A stretch of DNA of 64,000 nucleotides from contig CAJNAR010000176.1 of NCBI GenBank assembly GCA_905220665.1, positions 432,457-496,456 on the forward strand, written 5' to 3'. Origin of the DNA: Albugo candida (lineage: Eukaryota > Oomycota > Peronosporomycetes > Albuginales > Albuginaceae). Of this stretch, positions 35,420-46,439 are shown piece by piece (position 1 is the first letter of the stretch; every line of letters begins with the position of its first letter). The notes under the pieces are model-generated. The model was not told the origin of the DNA. It worked only from the letters and a program-made list of their open reading frames with translations, and ran no database searches. The translations under genes and the position numbers were made by a program.

Positions 35420-36900
35420 CATTTTGATTTATCGCCAGGATCTTTGGGCGTGCTTCCTAATCTCTTCATGCTCACTCCATCGAGGATACCAGGGACCTTC
35501 TCCCAAAATGAGGTGAAAAATTAAAATTACATTGGTTCCTTGCTGCTCTCTTGGCGGCTCCCCAGTACCTCTCAATGAAGTTGCACTCACAGTGAAATTT
35601 GGGGTAATATTCAATAATGTGTCCTGCCTACTTTACCTCCATCTCCAGTGCATACTGGGAGGAGGCCTGATCCCTCTTTCCTTCAGCACCTGTAGAAGAC
35701 CATCGTCAGTGGTGAGATCTCATCAGTGAGATCTTGAAATCACATAGAAGAAAGCTTACCATCTCGATGCCCTTAAAGTAAATCTTTCGATTCTGGGTAA
35801 ACCACATGGATTGCCAGATCTTTTGGTAATCAATGATGTACCATCCATCTTTGTACTGGTATGTTTTCTCCTTCTTGGGCAGCCATCGGATCGTTAAGAG
35901 CGAATCCCTGATAATTAGAGGATTGGTCGAAAATATAAAGGACTGTGAAAAAAAATCAATCTTCAGTTCCAACTAGAAATGTGAAACAAGAAATTCGAAA
36001 AACTCACCAATACATCCTGGATGAAGATTGTTGAAAATGGGGATGGCCTTCTCATTGAGTTGCCTTACCATGTCTTCACTTTTCCAACTACCATATCTTT
36101 TCTTGCCTGCCTTGAGGATCTCTCCGGCTGATGGTGAAGGGAGCTTATTCTCCCTCGCTTGCTGATCAGTGACTTTCATGGGCCTATGGCACGGCACAGT
36201 AAGTCACTGATCATGATTGACCCTCCTGTTCCTTTCTTCATAATTCAACTATCGCCTTCGTCTACCCAGAACTTCTCTCTTCCATCGTTGATGTAGAAGG
36301 TAGACTCATCATGCGTCACATGCACATACTTGTTGTCCCACACTTGCACCTTGCCCTCCACCAACACATCCATCTCCTCTACAGTCCACTCATCCATCGT
36401 CTTTTTGTACTCAATCATCCTCTTCGACCAACCCTCTGTATACTTCACCACAACCTCCCTTTCATGACCGTCAATATACAGCTGTTTTCCCATTTCTTTT
36501 TTTGAATCCCCAGATCTTCATGTCAAGTAGCAGATCTTCTGCTCCTTCTCTTCCAGGACCTTTGGGAAAATGCTGTTTTGAAGGACCATCTGGAGCTCTT
36601 TGGGCGATCTTTCATTGAGCTCCCTCCCCCTCATCCATGACAGGCACTCTCTCTTGATATCAAGGTCTGCCAGGATCTCTTTCTTTTTTGATTGTCGGCC
36701 TTATGGATGTGTTGGAAGGGCTTTGCAGACCAAGTACCGATCCACCCAAAGCCCAACGTTCCTGCAGGCCCAGTATGACGTCTTATGCAGTTTGTCGTTG
36801 GCTGCAGTAGCTGACGCTTCCTTCTTTCTCATGCCCAGGTAAAGCCGTCCTTCGAGATACCGCAGGATCGTGATAAAATTTAGAACAAGATAAGGTGGGT
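35420..36900 (-). pseudogene. Fungal-type DDE transposase, decayed, with a retained intron
   Basis: Minus-strand frames read, in order: YIDGHEREVVVKY (near 36440-36480); VHVTHDESTFYINDGREKFW (36260-36320, first catalytic Asp); KKGTGGSIMISDLLCRA (near 36190-36240); KRYGSWKSEDMVRQLNEKA and IPIFNNLHPGC (36015-36110). A 65-nt intron follows, and after removal YIFDQSSNYQGFA (35900-35942, second Asp), KDGWYIID, then NFIERYWG (35560-35583, catalytic Glu) and IRKHAQRSWR near 35440. These are the block motifs of a transposase family I know mainly from fungi (Glomeromycota/Mucoromycota type). Frameshifts and stops break the frame between most blocks, but the whole DDE triad is still legible. Ends and inverted repeats were not identified. 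Confidence 0.75.
35943..36007 (-). other. Predicted 65-nt intron in the transposase remnant
   Basis: On the minus strand the intron starts GTGAGTTTT at 36007 and ends TTTTTTTTCACAG at 35943. Joining the flanks restores one frame across the junction, from LHPGCI into VLYIFDQSSN, which is the conserved path of the family. Without splicing the frame runs into TAG. Confidence 0.6.
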
Positions 36901-37503
36901 AATTTTTCCTCAGCTGCTTTTCTGGTTCTGTATGCCTTTCAGCCCTTCCTTCAAAGTGTTAATGGCTTCTCTATCCTGTATTCTTCTTCACCTTCTTCAA
37001 CTCTCATCTTCTGATGCAATGAACAGGTTCTTTCTATTAGTTGCTGATGGCCGCTGACCAGCTTTTTTGAAGTAGATGTTCAGCCTCTGCCGCCTATTCT
37101 CCTTGACATACTTCCCCCTCCTCCTCTTGGTAGTTCTTGAGTTCTCTGCCAAAGTATGTAAAGCGTTATAGGGTAAACAACCTTTTTGGCAAAAGAAACA
37201 AGCTCGCTTTTATAGGTAGAAGATCTGTTCTTCTTTCCCCTTCAGCCTCAATTGATTTCAACGAGAGAAGATCATAGCGATCGTCACAAGAACTATGAAG
37301 CATTCTGTATCGTTCTAGAGTTCATCGGGCATATTTTAGACCGATCGGATTCAATTCTTTAAAACGATAAAGATAAGGTAGTAGTGGAATATCAAAGGAT
37401 TGGCAAATTGTATTGCTTGCGAAATTTTGAGCTGGTAGGTTTGTATTATTATTGAATGTATAATTATGCGGGTCACGTGACTTGAAACGTAGTGAATCTG
37501 ACC

Positions 37504-37580
37504 GAAAACGGGGTGAATATAACAATTGCCAAATTATGTATAATAATGTGTGCCGCGTGACTAAAAAGGGAGTGAATATA
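37504..37580 (+). repeat. Degenerate short repeat, two copies
   Basis: GAAAACGGGGTGAATATAAC at 37504 and AAAAAGGGAGTGAATATA at 37563, each preceded by a CACGTGACT or CGCGTGACT string, form two units about 59 bp apart. A third unit lies at 38122-38148, on the far side of the MITE. Confidence 0.5.
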
Positions 37581-37610
37581 TTAGGGTACAATTCTCTCAG
37601 TGCGCTTATA

Positions 37611-38039
37611 AAATCCCCTCAGTTTGATATGATTGGCTTATGCTCGAGACTTTCCAATACGCTTGGCTAATTCCCGAGACGGAGAATTCAACCATATCGA
37701 CTGCGAAAGAGGCTATCATTCTCACCCGGAAACCATCTTTAAAGACCAAGTTGATAGAACATAAGTTTCTTATGTCATGAATGACCCCTTCAGTGAAATA
37801 TTAGGTCGCAGTTTACAGAATAGAATTTTTTCGTGTTATCAACAAACTGTGAACTACGAAATAGTCCAACAGCAATGAGCTAGACGAACAAACGCGCCCG
37901 CTATCTGAACACAAAATTGAGCGCAAAATAGTTCACGTCGAAAAGTTGCGGGCAGTGCTATCATTTTGTCCGTTACCTAGGCGTACGTTAGCACTATACA
38001 AGCATGGAATTAGCCAATCATATCAAACTGAGGGGATTT
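37611..38039. mobile_element. 429-bp Tc1/mariner-type MITE
   Basis: Perfect 28-bp terminal inverted repeats: 37611-37638 begins AAATCCCCTCAGTTTGATAT and 38012-38039 is its exact reverse complement. A TA dinucleotide flanks both ends (37609-37610 and 38040-38041), the hallmark target duplication of Tc1/mariner elements. There is no coding sequence inside, so it is non-autonomous. Identical repeats suggest a fairly recent insertion. It is not related by eye to the DDE remnant at 35.4-36.9 kb. Confidence 0.85.
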
Positions 38040-38121
38040 TAACGGTTCCCAGATATTAATAACAATTCCCGAAATAGAAATAAGAAGTACACATAGTATA
38101 ATTTTCTGTGCCACCTGATTC

Positions 38122-38148
38122 AAAAAGGGAGTGAATATAACAATTCCC
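38122..38148 (+). repeat. Third copy of the short GGGAGTGAATATA repeat
   Basis: AAAAAGGGAGTGAATATAAC followed by AATTCCC matches 37504-37530, placing the MITE inside a small array of this repeat. Confidence 0.5.
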
Positions 38149-38169
38149 TAAAGTAATTTGAGTGTCAAA

Positions 38170-41100
38170 AATATAAACCTAAATGAACATATTCGAGAAA
38201 AAGCTTCGGTCGATTTACAGAACTCCTTGGATTTATTAGAAAATTTTTTGCCCGAAATCGAAACAAAAAAAAATGTTGGTTTTTAGGGAGTTGCACCATA
38301 CTGTAGTGTTGGTCTTTCTACAGAATACACATCTGGCGCTTTTCGTCCAAATTCGAAACGCATGGGAGATTTTTCGGTATCGAAAGAAATATATTTCAAT
38401 ACCCAAATCAAGAAAATACTTGGTTTCACCTGTTAAATCGACTCCCTACCTGACCTTTAAGCTTCCAATAGCGCAACAGCTCGTGACCAAAATCTTGACA
38501 ATGCAGATCAAGCTGCTTATCACTCAAGTTAATAGAATACTCGACTTGCAGACCTCACGTTAATATCCGTGCAATAGATGAGGTGATAATTTCTATGCAT
38601 TGAATCGTGCCGTGATCATCATCGACAGCGCTCAAGTGGCAGTATTGCGGTCCGAATTCGTACGTCCAGCTAGTTTATGCTTGAATTCCTGCAGATAAGA
38701 ACATAATAAACTATCGCTAAAGACAGAACTACATTGCGGAAATAGTTGTGGCTCTAACCGTGTCCAGAATTACGTCTTCTTACGTATGGTCCAGATTGCA
38801 GAGATGCCCATCCTAAGATTTATTGCAGAGGAGGTTTTAAGCAAGGACTTGTATACTTAAATTTCATAGGGCATCTAATCTAATGTATTCAGTACACCTT
38901 CCTGCTAAAAAATCATCTTTTTTTTCGAAGAATCGAATTTTGAAAAGGCTGGACAAATATGCATCTGAGCTAATGACTTGCTGTCCCGCTGCTAGTAGGA
39001 TAGCCATAAAATATTATGGTAAATAAATATGCATATTATGTGTTCACTGATGCTGCGTGGAATAGAAGGAACATAAGCGCAAGCTATTGTTTGTGCTTCT
39101 GCAAGACACCCAGATGCCGACCACTTTCACCAACATCGTTACATAGTTGCGTTCAATGATTGATGTGATAGAATCTGCTGCCTTTATAAATGACATCTGG
39201 CCGAAGAAATGCCTTTCTGAGATTCAATTTTTTCTTTTATTTTTTCATAAAGACTTCATCCAAAATGACTTCAATGTGGTTATGTACAAAGATGTGCATG
39301 TCTTTGTCAGCTTCATAAAATCTTATTGCAGACACCTCCACAACGCTACAAACTTTGTATACAAGATTGCTGAGTCAGCTCGCGAGATAATAAGACTTGA
39401 TGTCAGAATCACTTCACAAATTTTCGTGAATATCTGCTGTTCCTGATCAGCCAGATTCAATAGCTGAATTTAAAGTTCTTTTTTAAAACGATTTCATGCA
39501 TATTTTCGTAGGTGTAGTGGCACCTGTTGCGTCTCCTCAACCACAAGAGCTAAGAACTTTCGTTTTCCGGGTTGCGTAGAAGATTAGATAATGAAGGTAA
39601 TGTGTCTCCGCATGTCTAATCTCCATCACATTCAAGAATGAATCCGTGCAAGAAACATTCTTTAAGTCCCGTGTAACGCTCCATAAATCTGGAAGCTTAA
39701 AAGGAATATAAAACGTCTCGTAGGCCTAATTAATTTACATTGCACCTATTACTTTACTGCCCACAAAAAGATGGCAAAGTTTCTGAAGCGTAGTTGAGGG
39801 CTTCATAAGAGGTCTGCATACTCCTTACCAAAAGAATGGTGACCTTCTGTACATCCTCTGGAGCTTCATCGTCGATAAATCAACTTAAAAGGGGATTTGA
39901 CTTGCATCGCTTCTGTAGGAAAGTCAAGAATTCTTTTACAGAAAGTCTTCTTCCTCATGTTTGAAGTGGCGTATATCGCTTTGTTAAAATTGAGCTCGGT
40001 TCGTTAAAGCGAAGATGACTCTTTCAGGAACGGTTTGGTACTTACAAAAAGAAAGTAAGTTGATGCTTCATTCATAGTGGGATGAATTCATTCTCATCGA
40101 TTGCGGCGAAGAGACTCACCCGGTCATTACCTGTGATTTGATATGTAGAAGCTCCTACCTTCATATCACACATTGGAAAAATATACGTGAAGCCATTGTT
40201 TCGTACAACTGGGAAATTGACTCCTAAAATTTTGTGTTACGTTGCTTGCTATGGACCGGGAAGGATAAACCATAAGAGGCCTATCTAGAGGTAGAAAATG
40301 AGGGTGAATGATATAGATTCATCGCTGTTGTGCATTCCTACAAAAAAAATACCAGGAGGCAATGTTTTTCCATTCTAAAGACCCAGCGGAAATGGACAAG
40401 GAGAGCAATTCGATGATCTCCTTAATGAAAGAATCGAAGGCATGATATCTGTGTCCGTGAAACGTGCTATAGAGTTGAAAGAAATGTGCTGATTTCGTTT
40501 GTACTTCTTCAGATGGCATCGATAGCATTAATTCATCGAGCGCAACTCGATCGCCTACATGTTTTTTGTTATTCATTCCTCCAGATCGCCATATTGTAAC
40601 TGATGTTCCATCAATTTCAAAATGACATTGTATGCGCCTATTGAACAATGGGCATTGTAAAAAGTATTCAAAATTCATTCATATGCGTCTAATGAACATG
40701 ATTTGGATCTGGTTGTACCCGGTATTGGTAGTGGACGATGATGGATACGATGATCTGTCGTACTTGTAGCAAATATTCATGGGTGTGCATGACAGATCTA
40801 AATGCGTCCAAAAGGGAAAAATATTGGAGCTGCTTCGCTTTTATAAGAGCGATCGTAAAGCTCCAGCACATGATGTCTCCTAGTACAAAGTGTATCAGCA
40901 ATTTTACTAACATTAGAGGGACAATTTAGTGAATCAGGCAGATGATGTTTCAGATTTTACTGATCCTATCCGCTTGAGTAGAAATTTCTTTATTTTTGCA
41001 CTTTATCCAATTTTATGGGTCATATTCGTCTCAAAGTGCTCTCACACGTAGGAGTTAGCGTATGATGGATTCACACTGCTGGATACGTTCTGAGTTCATT

Positions 41101-43800
41101 GCAGTTCATCACTTAAGACGATGACTGCATAAGATGAGAATAAAATGTCTTGTGCGAACGTAGAGAATCCATTAGGGCTTCTCCATCGTTCGCATTTTCA
41201 TTTGAAAGAGATATCTATATAATCAATGACCGCAAATACGCAATCATTCAGAGCGATTCTCTCTACCACACTCTCTTTCCTTGTCTGGTGGACCAATTTT
41301 TCAGTAGTTATACCCTAATGGTGATGGTTTTACGGAACGATAGCAAGTCTTATAAATCAGTAAAGGCTCCCTTTTTACTTGCCTACATGGGACATAAAAC
41401 CTTTCAATTCTACTTTAATACGAAATCGTGACTTTTCCTCGCACTCAATTGAAGCAGCGTGTAGGTCTCGAAAATCGATTGATGGATGAGGTACTTTAAT
41501 GCGTTAGATTCACAATTTTTTACTCCCTTTACTTTTCATCCCTTTCACTATTGGGAAGCTAGAAGGCCAAACTTTGCTCATTTGAAAATAAAACGAGATG
41601 TATTTCTCGGAATATAGATAGTTGAATCATTTTAAACTCTGTAGAGTATTTGCCGGACTATGCATTTCCAGAACTCTTTAGTCATCGTATTCCATTCACG
41701 AGCTTGTCGTTCTAAAGCTATAGTCCGGCTACAAGTATGGTCACCTGCAGGATCTTTTTTTTGCGGTCTTGAGCCATTTGACCTTCTTATGGTAGCCTCA
41801 GAACCTACACGTTAAAAAAAATCTTTCTGGAAAGGTTTCCCTCTCTTCACCTATGCTGCAAATGATCTTCACTTTCTGATTTGGCGAGATCCGTACGGAC
41901 AGCTTTTTTGTCGGGACTATTGCGCCATCACTATGAACTTTGGGATATTTGGTTCAGAGTTATGTTTTTCCAACATAATACTCTCCATTGGCTTTTCTTA
42001 TATCTCTAGTCCAGCCTGTTAGTGTGATCTAAAAAGATATGCTATGATTTCTGAATACGACTTGCTTTCTCGATGGCTATGCGTCCGAGTTACCTTTAAG
42101 GTCCACTTAGAGACAAGCAAACATGATCCCAAATGAATTAGCTATAGATAGTATGACAAGAGCCTATGCAGGGCAAAGCTCCGGCTGCATCCCACCAAAC
42201 ATTTTTGTGATAGGTAAAGTGTGACCTTGACCTCCTATTCCCATATGCAGGCAAAACGGTGCGTGCAACATTACCTACGAACGATATAGATATAAAGCTG
42301 TGGCTCCTATCAGACAACAATTCGATAACGCAATCATTCCAATGTCCACGACGACTCGCGTCGGTATCAAACCCCTTTGGAGCCAAAATGAAGATACTTT
42401 AAGGTACACATATAGCGTCTACAATACGTGTTGGCGTGATCCAATTACCTATTATTGTACGTGATAGCACTTGTACAAGGCAGTAATGCGATATTGTGCA
42501 GCCGATCGGTCAGCCGTATTATGTATACACGCCGGAAACGATGTTGCGCGGACGTGATTTCGAATCAGGAGCGCATTTTGTGCAAATTTTTTCTGAATCT
42601 GATTATTCGACATCTGATTCTAAGACTTTGTGTTAAAAAATGTCGCTATGGTACTCCAGCTGCTCCAGTAACAATACGATGTGCGTGAGGAGATTCTTTG
42701 TAGCGTCCTTTTTGGTATAGAGATACGTTACTGGACGTAAAAGACGAATGAATGGGAAGAAGAGCTGATTCAAGCGATAGTTCCATGCCATTCTGAGTCA
42801 GACAGTTTTGTGAATTTATGCAGTATGAAAGGTTATAGAGAATGAATAGGATGGGCGTAGTGGCTTGACTGACTCAGGATGAACCTGTTGGTGTACACTG
42901 TCCATCATTTCATACAACATGGAGCATCCTTAATTAATCTTTACCAAGTTTTAAATGCTTCACGCTCGTTGCAGCTTCTTTACTTTCACATGATAATGCT
43001 TAATAGTAAGTGACATCACGGATAATGTGTCAGAGGTCTTATGCCTAGGCTAGTTTGGTAAATTACAGCTCGTGCAAGTGTAGCTTAGTAAATATCGCAG
43101 AGCATGATGTTGAATCGCTTGCACATTTTGTTTCAAGATTTCCACAAAATCGAATTCGAGGAGTCACTCATTTGGTAAAAGTGGTCGAGCTGCCTTCAGC
43201 GCGCTGTTTGGGCCGTTACAAGTCCTCGACCAGCTTCTAAGAAAATTATATTTTCTCCATCACACATAGAGCTACTATAATGAGCATTATACTCTTCAAT
43301 ATTACATAATTAACAACATGGTACCGATATATCTTCTGCGAACTCATTCATACTGCGTCTCAATGGATTACCACCAATCATAGAACAACTTGGGTGAAGT
43401 ACCGTGATCAAAACACATCGGATTTTTCGCAAGTATGGAAACGTACCGTATGTTGCTCTATTCTCCTTTCCGCTAACTCGCACTTGTTGACCGATACTAT
43501 TACGCAACGACACTCAAAGCTAAAGAAAAGGCTTACTTTCTATCCAATAGTTGATACGGAGCTTTCATAGGCGTCGAAATCGCAATGCAGTCACGACGCA
43601 TCAACTCAAGTCAAACGCATTAATACAAGCTGCAAAACTCGAATCCAACTCTTACTTTTTCTGCCAATAACGCTACGACTGGTATTCGATCCATTCCAAC
43701 ACTTATCAGTTAGTTGAACTTCCGTCTGCAGAAGCAGAGTCTAAAATGTTGGGATCGGTGACTGCGCTGTAGTGAATTGAGAACAACGTTACGTTACTGG
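38170..43800. other. Long gene-poor stretch
   Basis: No recognisable gene, repeat or RNA. Frames of 80-120 codons (such as 40319-40678 minus and 41150-41431 plus) have no signal, domain or promoter context. Confidence 0.4.
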
Positions 43801-43812
43801 CGTTTGTTCATC

Positions 43813-44049
43813 TCACGTGCGCCGAAATCCCAACTTTAAGTGTACACAAATCCTATTGAAGCCATTTGTGGTAAACAAGACATGAAGCATCGCCAGCAGG
43901 TGCTGCACAATCTCACTTGAAGGACTTTGCCGGCGCACCGTCTTCGTCTGGACGAGCAGACTCGCTGGAAGTCCATTAAGGATCTGCAAAAGTACATATT
44001 CATCTTCGATTGGGCTGTTGACGACATGTTCTGAGTGATTGCGCTTCAA
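43813..44049 (-). mobile_element. Possible copia Gag (UBN2-like) fragment
   Basis: The minus-strand frame contains SPIEDEYVLLQILNGLPASL and a following SSEIVQHLLAM, which resembles the 'i.DEyv.lqlLnsLP.s' segment of copia Gag/UBN2 proteins. Only this short block is readable; upstream minus-strand frames to 44363 may belong to it. Not certain. Confidence 0.35.
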
Positions 44050-44364
44050 AAAATACCGGTTTTGACACCGAATTGCAGCTGCCTACACGTTGCAATTCCA
44101 GATAGACTTGGACAATATGGGGTGTGGTGCTGGCAGCGAACGACATGATGCTCAGTGAGCCCTCGACAATGAACGATTACAGCGTGTTCGAACGAAGGCT
44201 TTCCAATTTGGAGCACGTCTGTTTACACGATTCCAAGATGCCATCAGCTTTCCAGGTTTCAACTTCCACTATGCACGCTGATTGCTTAGCTACCATCATC
44301 GGACTTACTTTGTCAGATCCAGAACTCTCAGGATTCGCAGTTCCTTTTGGTCCTCGAAGATGAG

Positions 44365-45470
44365 ATCGCCTTTATGATAAGCGTTTCCGTTCATATCGTT
44401 GAGCCAGAAGAATATTACAAGCGGAAGAAGTTTCACACAATGTATCCTTAGAAGAATCCAGACCTTGAATATGGCATATGAAATCTATTGATATCGTGGA
44501 GCGGATGCTGGTTGCAATTTATTGATGATTCTGTATCAGTGAGTTTATCATTCGCCTGGGAGTTAGATATCGTTTGGAAGGAACAATGAGCTGGACGAAA
44601 AAGCTCACGTGGACAGATGCCACTCTGATTTCAGATGGTGTGATTTGCTTCAATCAAATAGAGACACTTATGACTGGTTGACTCTTCTAGAATTACGCAA
44701 TTTTGTACCCTTGAAGTGGCACACTCCGAAAACCTTCATATGTACCAGCTTGGTAAGACATATGCTTTATGGGTCTCAGCAATTGGTGCCTATCCTTTAT
44801 GATGTTATGCTCTCTGTCAGGCTGATCCATTCCATCGTTGGAGCCTTTTTCTTCCACATTATGATGAGAGGCGAGTTCTTTTTTTGCTATTGCCTAACAC
44901 TTACTAAAAGGTACAACCAAGAGATCATGCGTCCAGTTAGAAGAGCCGTCAAAATGTGCAGCACCACCCACTGGACGGTCTCAAAGCATTCATTGAGAGA
45001 AGAATCGGCATATAGATGAATGCAGGCTTCCACGGTGTGCGGATTGGGAAAGGGGTGCGAAGTGGATCAAGCCAATTATCAAGTAGAAAATGGACACGCA
45101 ACCATTGCTGATTTAGAGTTTCACGAGAGGAGAAGGAGTTATTGTCTGGTTGCCTTGAAGACGATTGCTTTGCCGTTTAAGCGATTCAAATCCAAGCAAG
45201 GGTACTTACAACTCGAAAATCGTTTTCCCGGTGGCTTGCTTCATTGACAAACGCTAGCAGAATTATGTTGATGAAAGTTTTTTACGCATAAGTGAGATTA
45301 AGAGTCTGACTCGGGAAACGACATATCATGGTATGAAGATGGCGAAAGGAGTGTACTGCAATTGTATTGCGAAGATAACAGAAAAGAATAGATGGAAATC
45401 ATCATATATTGGGCATATTTACCATGCATTCAACCCCAACGATTCTAGCAGTGCGAAGCCAACTCTTTGA
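44365..45470. other. Gene-less stretch
   Basis: Contains a 136-codon plus frame at 44609-45019 that starts at a GTG and shows no features. Nothing else recognised. Confidence 0.35.
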
Positions 45471-45473
45471 TCG

Positions 45474-46238
45474 CTAGAGGGAATATTCGGTGGTTTGGGA
45501 AGTCTGGCCATCAACGTGATCGCCGGGATACCTTACCATATATTTGCCGCCCTTCTTAAATAGTTCAATCCCAGCTTTCTCCATTAAGTCTCTCCCAATT
45601 GACACGAACTTTCCGTTTGTTCGAGTCGCTCCAGGTCCGGACACGATGGATACCGTTTTCGTCTTATGATCTTCGCGACGTAATTTCATTACAAGGTTGA
45701 GATTGTTGGTCCGCTGACCTGTGCGAAACCATACTTCAGGTACAGCTATTCCTGTATGGCCTATATCAAAGTTTACATGCGTCTTTAAGAGCGTCTCGCC
45801 GTTTATCGTCAATGACTGAACCTCAGAGCTCCAGCCCGTGTTCTCATCAAACACGTTATCAATGTCGATAAAAGACCCGCTTGGAGGCTCAATAGGTTCC
45901 AGATGTATCGCTTTTCCTTTTATATACATGTGGACATTATCACAATCTTTCAATGCCTCTTTCGGATTAAGAGATATTTCCACAAACTTCTCAGTAACTT
46001 CCATTTTGATGGTCTCAGTTTTAACACCATGAGGCGTAGTTACGGAGGTTTGGCAATCCATTCTATCCACTTTCGACATCCTCATAACAAAAATTGGGGG
46101 CGGACGTTGATCAGCTCTGTCAATACGTGGAGTGCATATCCACTTCGACTTTAAGAAGCATTTCGTTTCAGCTTCTGACTTGAGGATGAAGCACATTAAG
46201 TGCACAAACAGGTGGAAGCGACTTCGTACAATATTCAT
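45474..46238 (-). CDS. Secreted single-lobe pseudo-aspartic-protease-family protein (254 aa)
   Basis: The ATG at 46238 lies 41 nt after a near-perfect initiator element and opens a signal peptide (residues 1-23, ending FILKSEA). The cysteine set is C27, C35, C62 and C99, the same pattern as the gene at 30059. From C99 it follows a pepsin C-lobe: MYIKGKAIHLE strand (104-114), W136 with EVQSLTINGETLL (139-151), D158-I-G-H-T ... A165-V166-P167, a hairpin, and the final strands with I214-G215 and AGIELFKKGGKYMVRY (222-237). D158 and G160 of the catalytic D-[ST]-G survive, but the Thr/Ser positions do not, and there is only one lobe, so activity as a monomer is unlikely. It is intact, intronless and the best-preserved member. 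It shares upstream sequence with the 55217 pseudogene. Confidence 0.8.
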   Translation of the reverse strand: MNIVRSRFHLFVHLMCFILKSEAETKCFLKSKWICTPRIDRADQRPPPIFVMRMSKVDRMDCQTSVTTPHGVKTETIKMEVTEKFVEISLNPKEALKDCDNVHMYIKGKAIHLEPIEPPSGSFIDIDNVFDENTGWSSEVQSLTINGETLLKTHVNFDIGHTGIAVPEVWFRTGQRTNNLNLVMKLRREDHKTKTVSIVSGPGATRTNGKFVSIGRDLMEKAGIELFKKGGKYMVRYPGDHVDGQTSQTTEYSL

Positions 46239-46265
46239 CCTTTGGGTGCGACTGATCGAGACAAA

Positions 46266-46283
46266 GCGAATTCGAAAATGAGC
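46266..46283 (-). promoter_or_regulatory. Oomycete-type Inr plus FPR core promoter
   Basis: The minus strand reads GCTCATTTTCGAATTCGC, a very close match to the oomycete GCTCATTYYNCAWTTT-type consensus. The initiator A (46279) is 41 nt before the ATG. Confidence 0.75.
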
Positions 46284-46340
46284 AATTTGAAAAGTTTGAT
46301 TTCGCAGTAAATCCTATATCGTACTGTTCTTGGATGCTGG

Positions 46341-46400
46341 CGCATGAGTCCATCACAGTTCTATTTATTACGTATGGACCAAATCTAGGATCGAGATATC
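46341..46400 (-). promoter_or_regulatory. Conserved upstream block shared with the 55217 pseudogene
   Basis: On the minus strand: CTCGATCCTAGATTTGGTC, CATACGTAATAAATAGAAC and GATGGACTCATGCG. The same words in the same order occur at 54924-55000. Confidence 0.6.
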
Positions 46401-46439
46401 CTACGTCAATTGTCCTACATCAAGATCGAATACCTATAA

